The notes below the pieces were generated by a model, which had not been told where the DNA came from, searched no databases, and saw only the letters and a program-made list of their open reading frames with translations. From NCBI RefSeq assembly GCF_021134715.1, contig NC_060024.1, positions 1,240,001 to 1,304,000 on the forward strand: 64,000 bases of DNA. Direction: 5' to 3'. Of the stretch, positions 1-13,603 are shown piece by piece (within the stretch, counting starts at the first letter, position 1; each line of letters opens with the position of its first letter). This DNA is from Daphnia pulex. Its lineage: Eukaryota; Arthropoda; Branchiopoda; Diplostraca; Daphniidae. Made by a program: the position numbers and the translations under genes.

Positions 1-153
1 TTTTCATATTGGGTTTTTATCTCCTCCGTCGCACGAAGATATACGATGCCACCACAAGCAAAAGAATATTTCAAAATAATTCCCAAAAACTTGATTTTCA
101 GACATGATTATCTTTCCACTTCTCCTGTGAACGCTTGTTAGAGTTCAATCTGA

Positions 154-3100
154 GTCGCGCCATCTAGGCAGCACCTGTTCAATCAGTCTCCAATAAAAGT
201 GATTTTTTCAGTGGGATTTTGTGTTTGTTACCCGGATTACTTGTGTTCTCAGTTTGTTTAAAGATCTCGTGTATCTCGTGTGCTTATGTGATGTGTTGTA
301 CAACAAACATTCACTTCCTGTGACGATCTGTGCCTTACATGTTTGTGTCAGTCTATCGACATGACGGCTGCCATTGCGCCGTTGGCACTCAATCGCTCAA
401 TCGACTTTGTTTACAAAACTTTGAAGAATTTCCGTCTGCTTTCGCGTTGCCCGACACGTAGAAGTTACAGAGCTGGTAGAACAAGGCGAAGATGGGGAAA
501 CTCTCTCTACTCCTACCTTGCACTGATCAATGCACGCTCCATCAACAGCAAGAGGGAACTGAACGATGACTTTATATCAACATAAAGCATAGATGCGCTT
601 GCTGTCACTGAGTCGTGGCTCAGTGGTGACGATGGTGACAATGACCTTAGAGCTATGTGTTCTGCCGGCTACTCTTTTGTGCACCGTTCTCGAGGGATTA
701 GAGGTGGCGGCATTGCTCTTATCTTCAACAGCATGATGAGCGCCCAACGATTTCCGTCACCTGCCCTTCACTCTACTTCGAGTCACTGGATGTCTTGCTG
801 GCGTTGCGGAGATTCAGGCTCCGTCTCGTAGTGATTTATAGGCCTCCGTTGACTGGAAAGTGGAAGGGGAAGACCAGTGGAGTGACGATTGATAACTTAC
901 TAGCTGAGATTGAGGCGTTTGTTCAGTAATTGGCTGTTGTTCGTGATAAACTTATTGTCATGGGCGACTTCAATCTGCACGTTGACAGCGTTTCTTCCAT
1001 CCCGGCGAAGAAGTTTTTGACTATGATGGAATCTTATGGCTTTCATCAATATGTTACGGGTCCAACGCATGACAAGGGCCACACGCTTGACCTTGTGTTT
1101 GCAAGGCCCGATGATGGCCTTATCTCGTACGCATCTGTCACTAGTAGGATCAGTGACCATCATGCTGTGGAGTGTCGTCTGACGATCTGTCCACCACTTT
1201 TCCCAACGAAGCGGGTGCTCTACCGCCAGCTGAAATCGATAAATTGTGATGCTGTTAAAGAAGATATTCTGGCTCTGCCCCTGCTGACCACTCCGGAACA
1301 TCTCTGGATGGACTGGTCGCACAGTACAATGACGGGCTTGCTCTTCTGCTGGACAAACACGCGACAGTGAAGATCAAGTCTATCGTCTTAAGACCGTCTG
1401 CGCCATGGATAAATGAGGAAATTCGAGAGTTTAGGAAACAACTGAGGAAAGCTAAAAGAATCTGGAGGATGAACAAACTGACCGTCCGCTTTGAGATCTA
1501 CAAGGACCACGCCCATCGGTACTCGGTTTTACTCAAAAGAGTGAAGTCAGTACACATGCAGAGTGAGGTGGCTGAGTGTGGCACTAACCAGCGGGCATTG
1601 TATGGATTTGTGAATCGGCTAATGGGAAAGAGTGATGTGTCTAGCCTCCCACTCCTCTGAGCAAGTTTTAGCAGACAACTTTGGTGAATTTTTTACCTCC
1701 AAAGTGTCCAAAATTCGAGCAGCCATAGATGCTGCTGCAAAACGGAGTGGGGAGGAGATGAATAACGTCGTACCGCATCAGTTCTTGTCTAGTCATGGCG
1801 AAAATGCTGTTCTTCGTGATTTTGTTCCGGTTTCAGATGAAATGGTGAAGAATTTCATCATGGCATCGCCTACTAAATCGTGTCGTCTTGATCTAGTTCC
1901 AACTTTTCTTCTCAAGAAAGTTTTGTGTCCACTCGTACCTACCATAACTAAAATTGTGAATCTCTCTCTCTCGACGGGAGCTTTCTCGTCGGGCATGAAG
2001 CATGCGATGGTTACGCCTCTTCTGAAGAACCCTACTCTTGACGCCAGCGATCTGGGAAATTACCGCCCGGTCTCCAACCTCTCTCTCTTGTCAAAACTGA
2101 TAGAGAGGATTGTTGCAGCTCAGTTGATGGACCATCTTGCAGCCTTCGACGTGTTACCCCCCCCCCCCTCCGTCAATCTGCCTACCAACCAAACCACTCT
2201 ACAGAGACAGCTTTGATTGCCATTTTTCATGACCTACTAGTGATCAAGGCAGAGGGAGTGCTCTTTTTCTGCTGGATCTGAGTGCAGCCTTTGATACGGT
2301 TGACCATGGAATTCTCAAAGATCATTTGAGACATTCGTGTGGCGTCGACGGAGTGGCACATGATTGGTTCATTTCGTATCTTTTGAGAAGGAGTCAATCT
2401 GTGTCTATTGGTGGTGCGTCGTCTGTCTCGTCAAAATTGGATTTTGGCGTTCCACAAGGGTCAGTTTTTGGCCCCATTTTGTTTGTGATGTACGAGATTC
2501 CGCTCTATCACTTAGTTTCTTCTATTCTAGGACATGCATCAGTTTTCCATTGATACACAATACAGGATCGACTTTCAATTCTATCCGGATGCAGTTCAAC
2601 AAAGGGAAGCCTTGTCCTCTTTGGCTGATTGTGCAACCGTTACTGAAGACTGGTTTACGCAAAACCGAGTGAAAACAAATATGGACAAGAGTATCCTCAT
2701 GTATGTGTTATCAGCTAGGAGCGCAACTTCAGTTGCTTCCTCTTCAAGTTGGCGACAACGTTTTAGTTCCCTCGCTGGTTGCTCGCAACCTCGGCGTCTC
2801 GATCAATAGTACTCTATCTATGACTCCGCAAGTGAAAGATGTGTGTCGAAAGGCGATCTTCCAGCTACGACGGATTGGCAAAGTCAGGAAATACCTCACT
2901 AAGGCTGCTACGAAGAGTTTGGTTCAAGCACTGGTGCTGTCTAATCTTGACTACGCTAATACGTTACTGTTTGGTTTGTCAAACGAGCTTCTGGAGCTCT
3001 GCAGAAAATTCAACGCTCGGCCGCTAGGCTAGTTGTCGGTGTGAAAAGAACGACCGCATCACTTCTCATATGAGGCGCTACATTGGCTTCCTTTACGCCA

Positions 3101-3512
3101 ACGCATCGTCTTCAAGCTGATGGTGCTGACATACAGATGCCTGAATGGAACTTCCCCTCGCTATTTTTCATCCCTTGTAAGCCGTTACCATCCGTCACGC
3201 AGTCTTCGATCGGCTACCTCGGGAAAGCTAAATGTGCCGATCTTCAAATAGGACCGTTATGGTGGGAGATCCTTCTCCAGGGCGGCGCCTGTTCTATGGA
3301 ACGAATTGCCGCTGTCCGTGACATCTGCCACGGACCTGAAATCTTTTAAAACAAGCCTAAAAACTCATTTGTTTCGTGTAGCCTATCCCTGCTGAAATTT
3401 TTTTATTTGTGTTGGAGACTGTACTTGTTGTAGCGTCATTTGATCTGTCCCTGGACTTGGAAAGTGCGATTTAGAAATTTAATACATAATATTAATAATA
3501 ATAATAAAACAA
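154..3512 (+). mobile_element. Decayed non-LTR retrotransposon (LINE), same family as the one at 24959-28540
   Basis: Pieces of an endonuclease/reverse-transcriptase polyprotein can be read in shifting frames: an LINARS start of the endonuclease near 520-545, a GDFNLHVD motif near 963-986, an SDHHAVECR motif near 1151, the RT block NYRPVSNLSLLSKLIERI near 2058-2110, LLDLSAAFDTVDH near 2270-2305 and FGVPQGSVFGPILF near 2443-2485. The YADD region near 2550 is destroyed. Frameshifts are frequent; one sits in a run of about 13 C at 2155-2167. The 5' end (GTCGCGCCAT) matches the 5' end of the second copy, and the 3' end has the same AAAGTGCG block followed by a simple AAT-rich tail at about 3480-3512. 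The copy therefore looks full length but dead. The group is L2/CR1/jockey-like by motif; the exact clade is not decided here. Confidence 0.85.
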
Positions 3513-4304
3513 CGCAACGCAACGCTTTAACCCTGAAAAGATTTTAGTGACCAAACCTCTGAATTCAATATTTTGCTTAATGATCTCCATAACTTTCTGT
3601 CCCCACCATCTCAACATAGTTTATTTTTATTTTCCTACAAACAATACATATAACGTGAATCGCGTCCGCTTTGTCGTCTGCTACAGCATACACAAAACAA
3701 AGTTGACATCCATCCCCCCCCCCTGATCCAAGATGAGGGATTAGAAACTTAATAAACCCCAGTTTATAGACCATGCTTATGCACTCGATGGAAAAGGCAC
3801 CTTTCATGGTATGGCAATCATTGCTTCCGTAGCACCAATTGGAAGAAGGCTAACATTAATCATTCCCAGAAAAAAATTATCATTAACATTTATGATAACC
3901 AGTTTCTTTTACCTTAAATGGATATCTTTATGCATATATTGACGAAAAAAGCATCAATTGATGTTTTTTGAAACAATTTACATGTATGTTTTACGTAACA
4001 GGAATGTACCATTTATATTGCTCTACGTTTATCTAATTGACGTAATTCAGGAACATATTCTATACATATTTAATACGTCAAAACACATCATAAAATCTGA
4101 AACGAACAAGCACAAACCACTAAAACGTACTCTTTACTTACTTGGTCGATAGTGAATACATCTATAATATGTTCACGAAAAACACAATGGTCATCGATGT
4201 AACACGGACGTCGGTGAGATATAATGGCGCCAACTGGGAAGATTGTTCGTGAAAACCCAATTACCCCTCACTATTGACAAAAGTGGGTTTTTAAGGATAA
4301 AATA
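3513..4304. other. No gene seen
   Basis: AT-rich sequence with no convincing coding exon on either strand. A poly-C run lies at about 3712-3723. Short open frames in this stretch have no recognisable motif. Confidence 0.5.
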
Positions 4305-4435
4305 TCAGAAATTAAACTGAGAACGAGTACTACATTTCGATGAGCTGTTTGACCAGCTGTGACTTATCTTTCCTAAAATAAAAAAATTAAAATTACGAAA
4401 CCAACAATTAATTAAATTAAAAATTACCTTTATGG

Positions 4436-4779
4436 CTTCCAGGGGGATATTCATCCCGATCCGCTTGACGAAGATTCGGAGTGAAGGGTACCGCTTAACA
4501 ACTTCTTTGACCGTCTTCAACTCGTCTTCTACGTCCCGCTTCTGTTGGTTTTTCACGCGAAGGTGCTTCTCGAAGGCGGCCGTAAGCTTACGGATGACTT
4601 CCGTGTCTTCGTAGGTCAGATGACGAAGATCAATTCTCACTACATTGGCAACCCCACCATCCTCGTCAGCAGAATTACTGAATGTCAGCCCCAAACGATT
4701 AAGTATTTCTTTCTCAGTTGGCACTGGCAATTTCTCTCCTGCACAGCAGCTTCTGATCAAATCTAATGGGGGAAGTTCT
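4436..4779 (-). CDS. Coiled-coil exon of an unidentified protein
   Basis: On the minus strand an exon seems to run from an acceptor (TTCTGTTAG, just right of 4779) to a donor (AAAG/GTAATT at about 4435). It reads from LPPLDLIRSCCAGEKLPVP through a charged helical stretch (AAFEKHLRVKNQQKRDVEDE) to RIGMNIPLEAIK. The length without stops, the charged heptad-like composition and the splice sites support a real exon. A short piece ending in KSQLVKQLIEM and a stop lies at about 4333-4372 behind a plausible acceptor, but the phase does not join cleanly to the donor, so the C-terminus is uncertain. No upstream exon could be placed. I do not recognise the family; a coiled-coil structural protein is all that can be said. 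Confidence 0.5.
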
Positions 4780-4789
4780 AACAGAAATC

Positions 4790-7700
4790 AGTGTAAAATG
4801 CATTGCAAGAAATTAGACAAAAAAAGTAAAAGAAAGTATGGGATATCTTATCAACAATGAATCAAAAAGTGTCTTTTGATGTTTAAATACATGTTTGCAA
4901 TTTGGTGGCTTAGAGGCAAAATAAATCATTCTTAATTTCTTCTACATTGACTCTTTCAATATTATATTTGATAAAATCTTTGAAAACTCTCGCAAATAAA
5001 CATAAAAATAGTACCCGGTTATTCCTGAACAGCGTGAAAAACACATATTATTCTAACAATTCAATCAGTCGACCCTCAAAATGACGTCCATTCCTCGCGT
5101 TATTTCAATAGGGGGGAAATAAAAAAGGGACAACAGAGCCTGAATGGCCCTCCGCTGATGGCATCAAAAGTTGGCCATAAGGGCTGTAATAAAAGGGATG
5201 TAAATTAGCTGAAAAAAGAAAAAAAAATGCACTGTTAGTTTTTTTGGGTAAAAACAAATCAAAATAGTGAAGTACAACAAAACACAAAGTAAAACAAAAT
5301 ACAATTAATGATGAGTCAAAGATTAGAAATTTTTGAAACCTAACGTTTTGAGGAGTGTTTGAGATATAAGAAAATTTTTGGGACCTCACGTTTTGAGGAG
5401 TGTTTTTGATGTAGGGATATAAAAGGAAAAAAAAATAATGACTATACCGTAAACTGGCAATGTGATATCATTCATTTCAGGTTTCCTTCGAATGCAAAAA
5501 AGGCAAATGGCTGACGAAACGTTTTCTTTGTGTTCTTCAAGTAGTTATTTGAGGAAAGTGGAGACAGCTGTAGAGTAATCACGCTTGCCAAGAGGTCTTT
5601 AATTCCGAATATAAATTCAATGTTTCAATCTACAATCTTGACCACTTTTTTCTTTGTGAATCAACAACACTTTTCTTTGCGAATAAAAAAGATTTTTGAC
5701 ATTGATTGAAAGTTCAAATATTCGAAATGAAATATTTCTTATTTCTCATTTCTCGTCTTTTTACTTGTCTAAGTTTTCTCCCAATTGGATTCCGACTTGT
5801 TGTTGTCGACGGCCAATGAAACCCAATTCCGCAAAGCAATCGAGAAGATATCATAGGAGAAGAAAATTAAAGCGAGGAAGAAAAGAAACAGAATGCAGTG
5901 GGAGGGAAAGACAGTCCGAATTTTTCTTTTTCTTTACAGCCTCTTTATTGCTGCTGGACCAGGAATCCTTTACGCTGCTTTAAAGGGGATGGGTTGACCT
6001 TTTTCTCCAAATCCAAGGTGTCGTCCTCCAAAGATTTCTACAAAAATAAAAACGGTAATAAGTAAATTTGTATTAAAATTTTTGAGAGTAAACTTACGTG
6101 TGTGTAAAACAAGTGATTATCTCCCGATTTTCGTCGGTTTTAGATTTTAGTCATTCGACTCAGCATCTAAAAAAATAATAACAATAATTAGTAGACATTT
6201 TTAAGTAATTGTTGCTTTCAGTTGTACTTACGCTTAGGATTTCCTCTATGGTGCTGGCGATCTTCTGCGTCGGGTTTAGTTTTTAAAGGAGAAATAAAGT
6301 GATTGTAATTATTACTGATTCCTTTATAAATAAAATGAAACTCAATTGCAAAATGCCTTCGCATTGCGAAGGCATGACATGGCATGGCATTTATTAATAA
6401 TAAACATAGAACTGACGAATCCGATATTGCTGGACCTGACTTCTGTCCCTTTCCGAAGCAACGCTCCTACTTCCTCATTCCCTATTGATAACTGCTCGGC
6501 ATTCCTGTGCGCGTGGCATGGAAAATTAGTCATCATAGGGGACGCCTCAAAGTCTAACTTCAACCCATTCCTAACTACGTTACGGATCCACGGATCAGCT
6601 GAAATTAATTCCCAGCCTTGGAATTAGTTTCAGATGATGGCTTGTGAGTATCGCTAGCGCTCCCGATGGGGATACAAGCGGCGATAAACTTAAATGTAAC
6701 GCTTAAAAATCCCCGGGTAATTCTAAATTAGGCTATCGGAAAAAATAGCTTTGATATCGCCGCTAGTTTTTGCGATAGCGATCAAATCTAAAAATTTTTC
6801 TTCATTTCATGGCAAGAAATTGCCTAAATTAAGAGTTTCAACTTCAAAATGCAAAATCAAATTGTAGAGAGTAAAATAACTAGCTCCGATTTAATTGTCA
6901 ATGGCAAAGCATATTTTACCTGACGATCCAAAAGATTTTTTATTCTTCTCGGAAAACACAAACATAACTAACAATTGTGGCAGATCCTATTAGGATTGAT
7001 GTACCAAGGTTATCAAGGTTATCAAGGTTATCAAGAAGATGAAGAATACCATAAATCTTTAAGTGTTAGGTATCTATAGTCTATACTCCTTTTTTAAAGA
7101 TACCTTTCGACGCTTCTGTTAAAAGACTATTTTCTTACGTAGGGCGAATTTTGTTGTATTTCAAAATTTGAACCCTAATTGAAGACTTAGCTACTTTTAT
7201 TTGGAATCCCTTTTGTTTTTTATTTAATTGAAAGATTCTCACAACAAAATAGTTTGTTGAAATATATTTGCCAAGCTTATATAATTTTTTTGCAAGCAGT
7301 CGAATTTTTTTTAGTATCGCTTTAAGTATCTCTATCGCTAGCGGCGGTAGTCTCTCGCGATAGTATCGGTAGCGGTATCGGCGATACAGGGGAAACTAAC
7401 TAGCGCTATCGCAACCGGCGATATTGAGGAGACAATCTATTTACAACCCAAATAATTTATTTTAATTTATTTTACGATTTACAGCAATTATTCCGAAGTT
7501 TGCCATAATTAAAATAACTTCATTTCTCCTTCAGGAATTTACTTTTCGTTAATTAAGCGTCGGAAGTTATTTGTACATTGCAAGGATTTATGGTTATGTA
7601 GCCGGATGGGGTTCTTCTTCCTTTGTATTTTATTTTTAGTTTCCATTGATTTGAATTGCTTTCGTTGTTTATTTCCTTTTAAAAATATCACAGATGACCC

Positions 7701-10340
7701 AGATTCCAGTTCTTTATGGAAGTTCAGCTGCATGTTGTGCAATACTCCCAAGCTTATCCCCAGCCATCACAGTGACGTTGTTAGGATATCCACATAATAT
7801 CCGATATTTCAAATATACAGTTTTACGTCGCATGGATATCCCGAAGACTACCATTTTGCCGCTATTCAATGTCTATGTAGGAGATCCACATGATATCCAT
7901 AAAAATATCCCTTGGATATTGAATTGGTATCTAATTGATTTGCCGATTTGGTGTGGACATGCACAAGATCTTAAAAATTCCAAATTTACCATATAACTAA
8001 CGTTAGATATAATAAAAACGATACGCTATAGTTTCCATTAGTTTAACCCGTAAAACGTTTTAACGAAAAAAAAACGGTTGAATTTTTTCGAAAATCTAAT
8101 AAAAAAAAACGCACATTATTGTGTGTTCAACAAAAAATAATTGCCCGCATAAATAACTTAAGTAAATCTTCTTCAAAATTAATTTTTTCTGGCTCTTCAG
8201 GCATCCCTTTTGACTCTTGCCGGTGCATTGCTCAACCAATTTTTCATGTATCAAGTCATTTTGTTTTTGTCAGTCTTAAAATAAGCATTTTTAGATTTGA
8301 TGGTCGCTAAAAAATAAACAAATTGTAGTATATTTAATTAATGAATAAGCTGAATAAATGAAATCTTAAATTTTAAAAATGACCCAAAAAAAAATTTTTT
8401 AAACAATTCCCTTCAATTTTTGTTTTTTAATTTTCAGGGCATGATTTTCTCCGACGGGTTGGTCAAGGCCCCCACCATTTACCAAGACGTTGATTTGTCG
8501 CTGCAGCTGCCCAAGCCTGTTATAAATCTCATCTACCACATCACCTAGTCTCGTGGATGACGTGATGGACGGAATTGTTCAAATTCAGCTCCAAGATTAT
8601 CAGTTGGTGGAGGTTGTTGTAATTCTTCACGTTCTTCTTCTTCACTTGTTCACGTTCAGATTCACGAATGATAGGCGAACGAGTTTGTCGCGTTTCCGTA
8701 CCTATTTTTAGTGATAATTAATATATTATATAATTATTTTTGCTTCTTTGGAAGCTTTTCCTGAAAATGCCTTCAAAACAAAGAAATAAAATAGATTCCA
8801 GAATAGGAAATCCCCTTTTAAGAATTTTAGATAAAAACAAAAAGTAAACCTGTTTTCTTATTTAATTTATAAAATTTATTTTAATTCTGCTTCTGATTTT
8901 CAATATTTAGACTGCTGAAAATTCTGCTTCAAGTTCTACTCTAGGATTGCAGGACTGATTTTGTTGGTATTGAAGTTGAGCTAAAAGTTTGGGGTTTTAA
9001 TTATTTTTGCTTGTTATCGGGTTTGGTCAAGATACTCAACTTATCTGCAAAGCGTATACCAAACCCAAGTCTCTAGAAAAATTTAACTATGTGTATTCTT
9101 ATTCTTTTTATGTTAACTGGGTGGGGGAAGGTTTTCTTGAACTCGCGGTGATATCATTACAGAAGAAAAACAAGATTTTCCAATGGAGATTGAAGTAATA
9201 TTGTCATGAAGTAGTCAGGTTCCAGTACTTTTAACCTTCATTCCAAAGAGACACGGTCTGCTCAACAACTTGTGAAATTTTAAAAAGACCCCATAGTTGC
9301 TTCATTAGCTTTGGCTGTAAATTCCAGACAAAATAGATTTTCTGCGTCAGCTTTATGGATCTACCCCGGAAGAAGAAAGAAATTTACTTGAAGAACTCAA
9401 CTATCGCCGATTGTGGTAGAATCGTCGATGAATTTCAGCAGTGTTTTACTTTCAGTTTATGGATGCCCTGCCTTTAACAGTAAAATCTGAAAAAAATTCA
9501 GGAAGTAGCGAACCTCCATGGCTACTTTAAAAAAAATCCTTTTACCCCGTCAAAAATTCGAATTTTTGGGAACGCCGCGAAAATCGCCTTTTTACATAAG
9601 GATCTCACGCGCGTTTCCAAACTTTTGGTACCTTCTGTATGTGTTAGCGTATACCTTTCGAGTTCAGGTTAGTAGTTTTCTTTAACCGAACCTTACCTAA
9701 CCATAGGTAGTCAATTAATTTCAGGCTTTGAATTAGTAATTTGTTTAAAAGGATAAACTTTATCATATTCATCCTGGGCTGGTAAAAGACGGTATCGCTT
9801 CCCTTAGTTCTACTTGCCTCCGAAATATCAAAAGTAGTAGGCTTAAACTGAAAATTCCAGAATTCGTTGTATCGCTGCCGGTATTGACTTTGGTCATCCT
9901 GGTTGATTAAGCACTTCCGCAATTAACTCTCTCAGAAGAACTTCTTTTATTTGCTGCAGTCGTCAACATGTCTCAATTTGGAAACTTTTAGGATATAATG
10001 CTTCCGATCGAAAAAAAAGCAAAGAAATGTCGCTTGATTACGTTTCCATATTTCACTACGAAATTGACGGAACTTAAGAGATTGAATTCAAATTTTGAAA
10101 TAATCCATTTTTTGTGCTATAATCACTATGTTTACTAACCTAAAATAACCCATCTAAACCCAACCTGAACTTTCAAACGGCCTTTTATTTATCCATTATT
10201 TTGATTATTTAGAGATGAGGGAGAGTATCCTAGAACGGAAAATTTCGGTTAATTTCTCTCTATTTGTTTTGGTTCCCGACTACAATCCGACTAATTAATT
10301 CCAACTCATTTCGGAGACGTCAATGAATCTATCAGTGAAT
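4790..10340. other. Long non-coding stretch with short repeats
   Basis: No exon with convincing splice sites and protein-like composition was found. It holds a 9-bp repeat (AAGGTTATC) about three times at 7006-7035, and two clusters of TATCGC-like motifs described separately. Open frames at 5105-5389, 7694-7996 and 8119-8310 look like chance. Confidence 0.5.
6646..7436. repeat. TATCGC/GCGATA-rich repeat region, possible decayed inverted-repeat element
   Basis: Clusters of TATCGC, GCTAGCG and GCGATA words occur at about 6646-6790 and 7310-7436. Intervening AT-rich DNA lacks them. The two clusters are partly complementary (for example GTATCGCTAGCGCT on the left and AGCGCTATCGC on the right), which fits the ends of a decayed inverted-repeat DNA element. 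No exact terminal repeat or target duplication could be fixed. Confidence 0.3.
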
Positions 10341-10348
10341 GAATCTAT

Positions 10349-10473
10349 CAGAGGAAACTTGGTGACTCTGCGTGTTATATACCAGAGGAAACTTGATGAC
10401 TCTGCGAGTTAAATACCAGAGGAACTTGGTGACTCTGTGAGTTAAATATCAGAGGAAACCTAGTGACTCTGCA
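10349..10473 (+). repeat. Minisatellite, about 34-bp unit, four copies
   Basis: The unit starts CAGAGGAAACTTGGTGACTC and recurs at about 10349, 10383, 10417 and 10450, so the period is 33-34 bp. Copies differ by a few substitutions and a one-base deletion. It lies just upstream of the decayed copia element and encodes nothing recognisable. Confidence 0.8.
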
Positions 10474-13400
10474 CAAGTCTTTACATCAAGACCTACTAAA
10501 ATCAACTTGTTAACACCTAATAGACATGAAACTAAATAATGTTACGCGGTGAATTGCCGTCGTATTGAATGCGACTCTCTTTACGTGGAATCTCTCTTTG
10601 TTCACTCTTGTTCTTATTGTCTTTCCTTTTTGGGAAGATAACGTGTAATTGTCGTCGAGCTGCATACGTATGCGGCAATGTTAAGCTAAGGCCACATTGT
10701 TTTTACCCATATATATAAGACTAACCCTGAATGGAGAGACGGAGTCCTGTTTTACCCTGCTTGCTGTGTGAGTCTCTGAGTGCGGTTCTGGGCATTGTCG
10801 ACCTAGTGAAGGGTGCGATCGGCAGTGAAGGTGACTGAGGAGTCTGTCTCTTTACAGTTAAAGACGGCCAGCTCCTTCACAAACTTGAACTGTAATCAGC
10901 TACAACGCCGAACAAAAATCAACGTGACAACATTTCTTCCATATCTGAACTTCTTGCAGATAACTCGTGAAAAAAAGGGAAAGCTGTTGTTGTCAATCTG
11001 GAACCAATCGACACCTGGACAAACAGAGAAATTGAAGCGATGTCAATAATCTTCAACAATATTAAGCCCTTGTATCAAACCTCCATTGAAGGTTCCACAT
11101 CACAAGAAATGTGGAACAGACAACAACTGGAATATGCAAACATGGCAGTCGCTAACGCCACACAACTTCTCGGAAAATTTCACCAGTATAGAATGGATCC
11201 AGACCATTGAGTTACTGCCCACATAAAAAGACTGAGACAAATGAGCGAGGAGCTGAGAAGTGTAAACTCTCCTGTACCTGAAGAAGTCCTGATCATGAGA
11301 ATTCTGCAAACTCTGCCACCAAGCTTCGATAATTTCCTAACATTCTGGAACAATGTTAATCTGTCTGAACAAACTCTCACAAATCCAACTTCAGAAAACA
11401 GACTTCCAAACTTTTAGCTTGGGAGATGAAACTGCAAACCCGCAACAACGATGTGATGAATCCAACCGATGTGGCATTTTTGCCACACACCCATCAAGAG
11501 TCAATCAGCCACAACAAAAGGAGAACGCTCGCGCTGACAGAAGCGACTATCGAGGTGGTAGAAGGAGCTGGAGAGACGAAAACTACAAACCACGCCACGA
11601 TTTATCATATCACCGAGGTCGTCCTTCCTACAATCGAGGTAATCACCACGGAAATAGAAGAGGCCAAAGGTATCGAGGTTGGAGAAGCAAACGAAATGGA
11701 TTCTAATACTGCGGCAGACAAGGGCACTAGGAATACTCATGTCCAGATAAAAAAGAAGACGGACGGAAAGAATCAAGAAACGACAGTTACAGCAAGAACC
11801 TAAAAACCGATCAAGACCAAAACCACTCATATGCTTGCCTATCATCTATATGCTTCATTGCTCGAAAAACAATAGACTGGTATGCTGACTGCGGCGCAAC
11901 ACACCATATGAGCGATCAACGATTTTTCTTCAATACATTTAAAGATGTTAAACCTGGCAGCTGGAAAGTCAATGGTGTCGGCACACAGCTCAACGTCTTA
12001 GGTATTGCAAGCATAGCCATTCACTCCTTCGTCGACGGAAAGAAAATAGAACCCGAACTATGTGATGTCCTATACGTCCCAGGACTGGGAAAATATTTTT
12101 TTCCATCGTATTCACCACCGAAGGAGGAATCGAAGTCAACTTCACCGAAGACAAAGCCCGCTTTACAAAAAGTGGCATCCAGATCCTGTCCGGCCAAAGA
12201 GTAGGAAAATCCCTCTACCACCTAAAAAGTAAAACCAAAAACGCGAACCAAACAACAACGGCTGCGACTGTCAACACATCTATACCACTTTCTCTCAGGC
12301 ATCTTCAACTTGCTCAACTGAACTAAAACGCCATCCTGAAAATAAATAAGCTGACCGCTGGGGACGGCCTGAAACTAGACACCAATCCCAGAAAACCTGA
12401 AGGAGTGTGTGAAGGCTGTATCTTTGAGAAGAAAAACCGAAGCCCTTTCCCCAGAACAGGAAGAAGAAGAGCCACCATAGTAGGTCAAATTATTCACTCT
12501 GTCAACGACTTTGTTCCCGTTAAATCCCCAGGAGGCGAAACGTGCTACGGTATCTTCAAAGATGATTACAGAAGCTGGAAATCTTTTCCTTTAATGAAGC
12601 AAAAATCCGAAGCTGAAGACCTGTTCATTAAATTCGCTGCTTTTGTCAAGACTACAACCGGCAACGATGTGATGACACTAAGGACAGACGACGGCTCAGA
12701 ATATGGAAGCAGCAGTTTCAAGAACTGGCTCGAGAATTCCGGTATCGTCCACCAAACAACCACGGTATACACACCGCAACAAAACGGAGTTTCCGAGCGG
12801 ATGAATAGAACAGCAATGAAGTCAGCACGCAGCTCCATGCACATGAGAACCAACAAAGAAACAGATATCTTCAAAAAGACGAAAAACTCCGCACTGGAAC
12901 TGTGGGGAGAGTTTTTGAGGAGCGCCATCTATTTGCTTAACCGCACTATCTCGAAAAAATCATCAACAACACCATTCGAACTCGTCTTCGGCAAAAAACC
13001 AAACCTTGAAAATCCCCGCGTGATCGGCTGTCATGCATATGCACATGTTCCTGACAATATTCGCAAGAAACTTGATTCAAAAGCAAGACCTTGCTGGCTC
13101 GTCAGATACGGAGAAGAAACGAAAGGCTGGATCCTATGGGACCCAGAATCAAAAAATTTCTTACTTAGTTCTTACTTTTTTTATTTACGACGTAAAAGAA
13201 TAGAAACCAGAGAACTGAAAAGAATCTGAATGGTGCATATTTAACCCTCTTCTACTCGTGTCTGAAATTATCGGTTTTGTAAATAAGACTGTAATTGCTA
13301 CGTCTCTTTTTTATGCCCCAACCCTATACATACGCATTTTTTTTTTTTTTTTAGTAATCTGATGAATTGAAGCTGAACTCTGAAGACAAAGTCCCGACTC

Positions 13401-13518
13401 CGAAAAAAGAACAAGAATCTACTACACCAAATGATGCCAACGTCCATGTAGATCCAGTCGAACATCTGCCTGATCACACTATGGACGAGCCAACAGATGA
13501 AGAATCGTGTACAGTATT

Positions 13519-13603
13519 CTGCACGGAAACTGGGACAGCCGCTAGGAGTTCTACGCAGGATACTCGTAAGATCCACCTAGCGGCTGTCCCAGTTTCCGTG
13601 CAG
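13519..13603. repeat. Perfect 28-bp inverted repeat inside the decayed copia element
   Basis: Arms 13519-13546 and 13576-13603 are exact reverse complements (left arm begins CTGCACGGAAACTGGG), separated by 29 bp. The word GCAGGATACTC occurs in the loop (from about 13555) and again just after the right arm (from about 13601), which points to a template switch as the origin. Confidence 0.9.

Noticed and set aside
7602..7996. Plus-strand frames with protein-like stretches
   Set aside because: No motif, no splice support and repeated GGATATCC words suggest simple repeat content.
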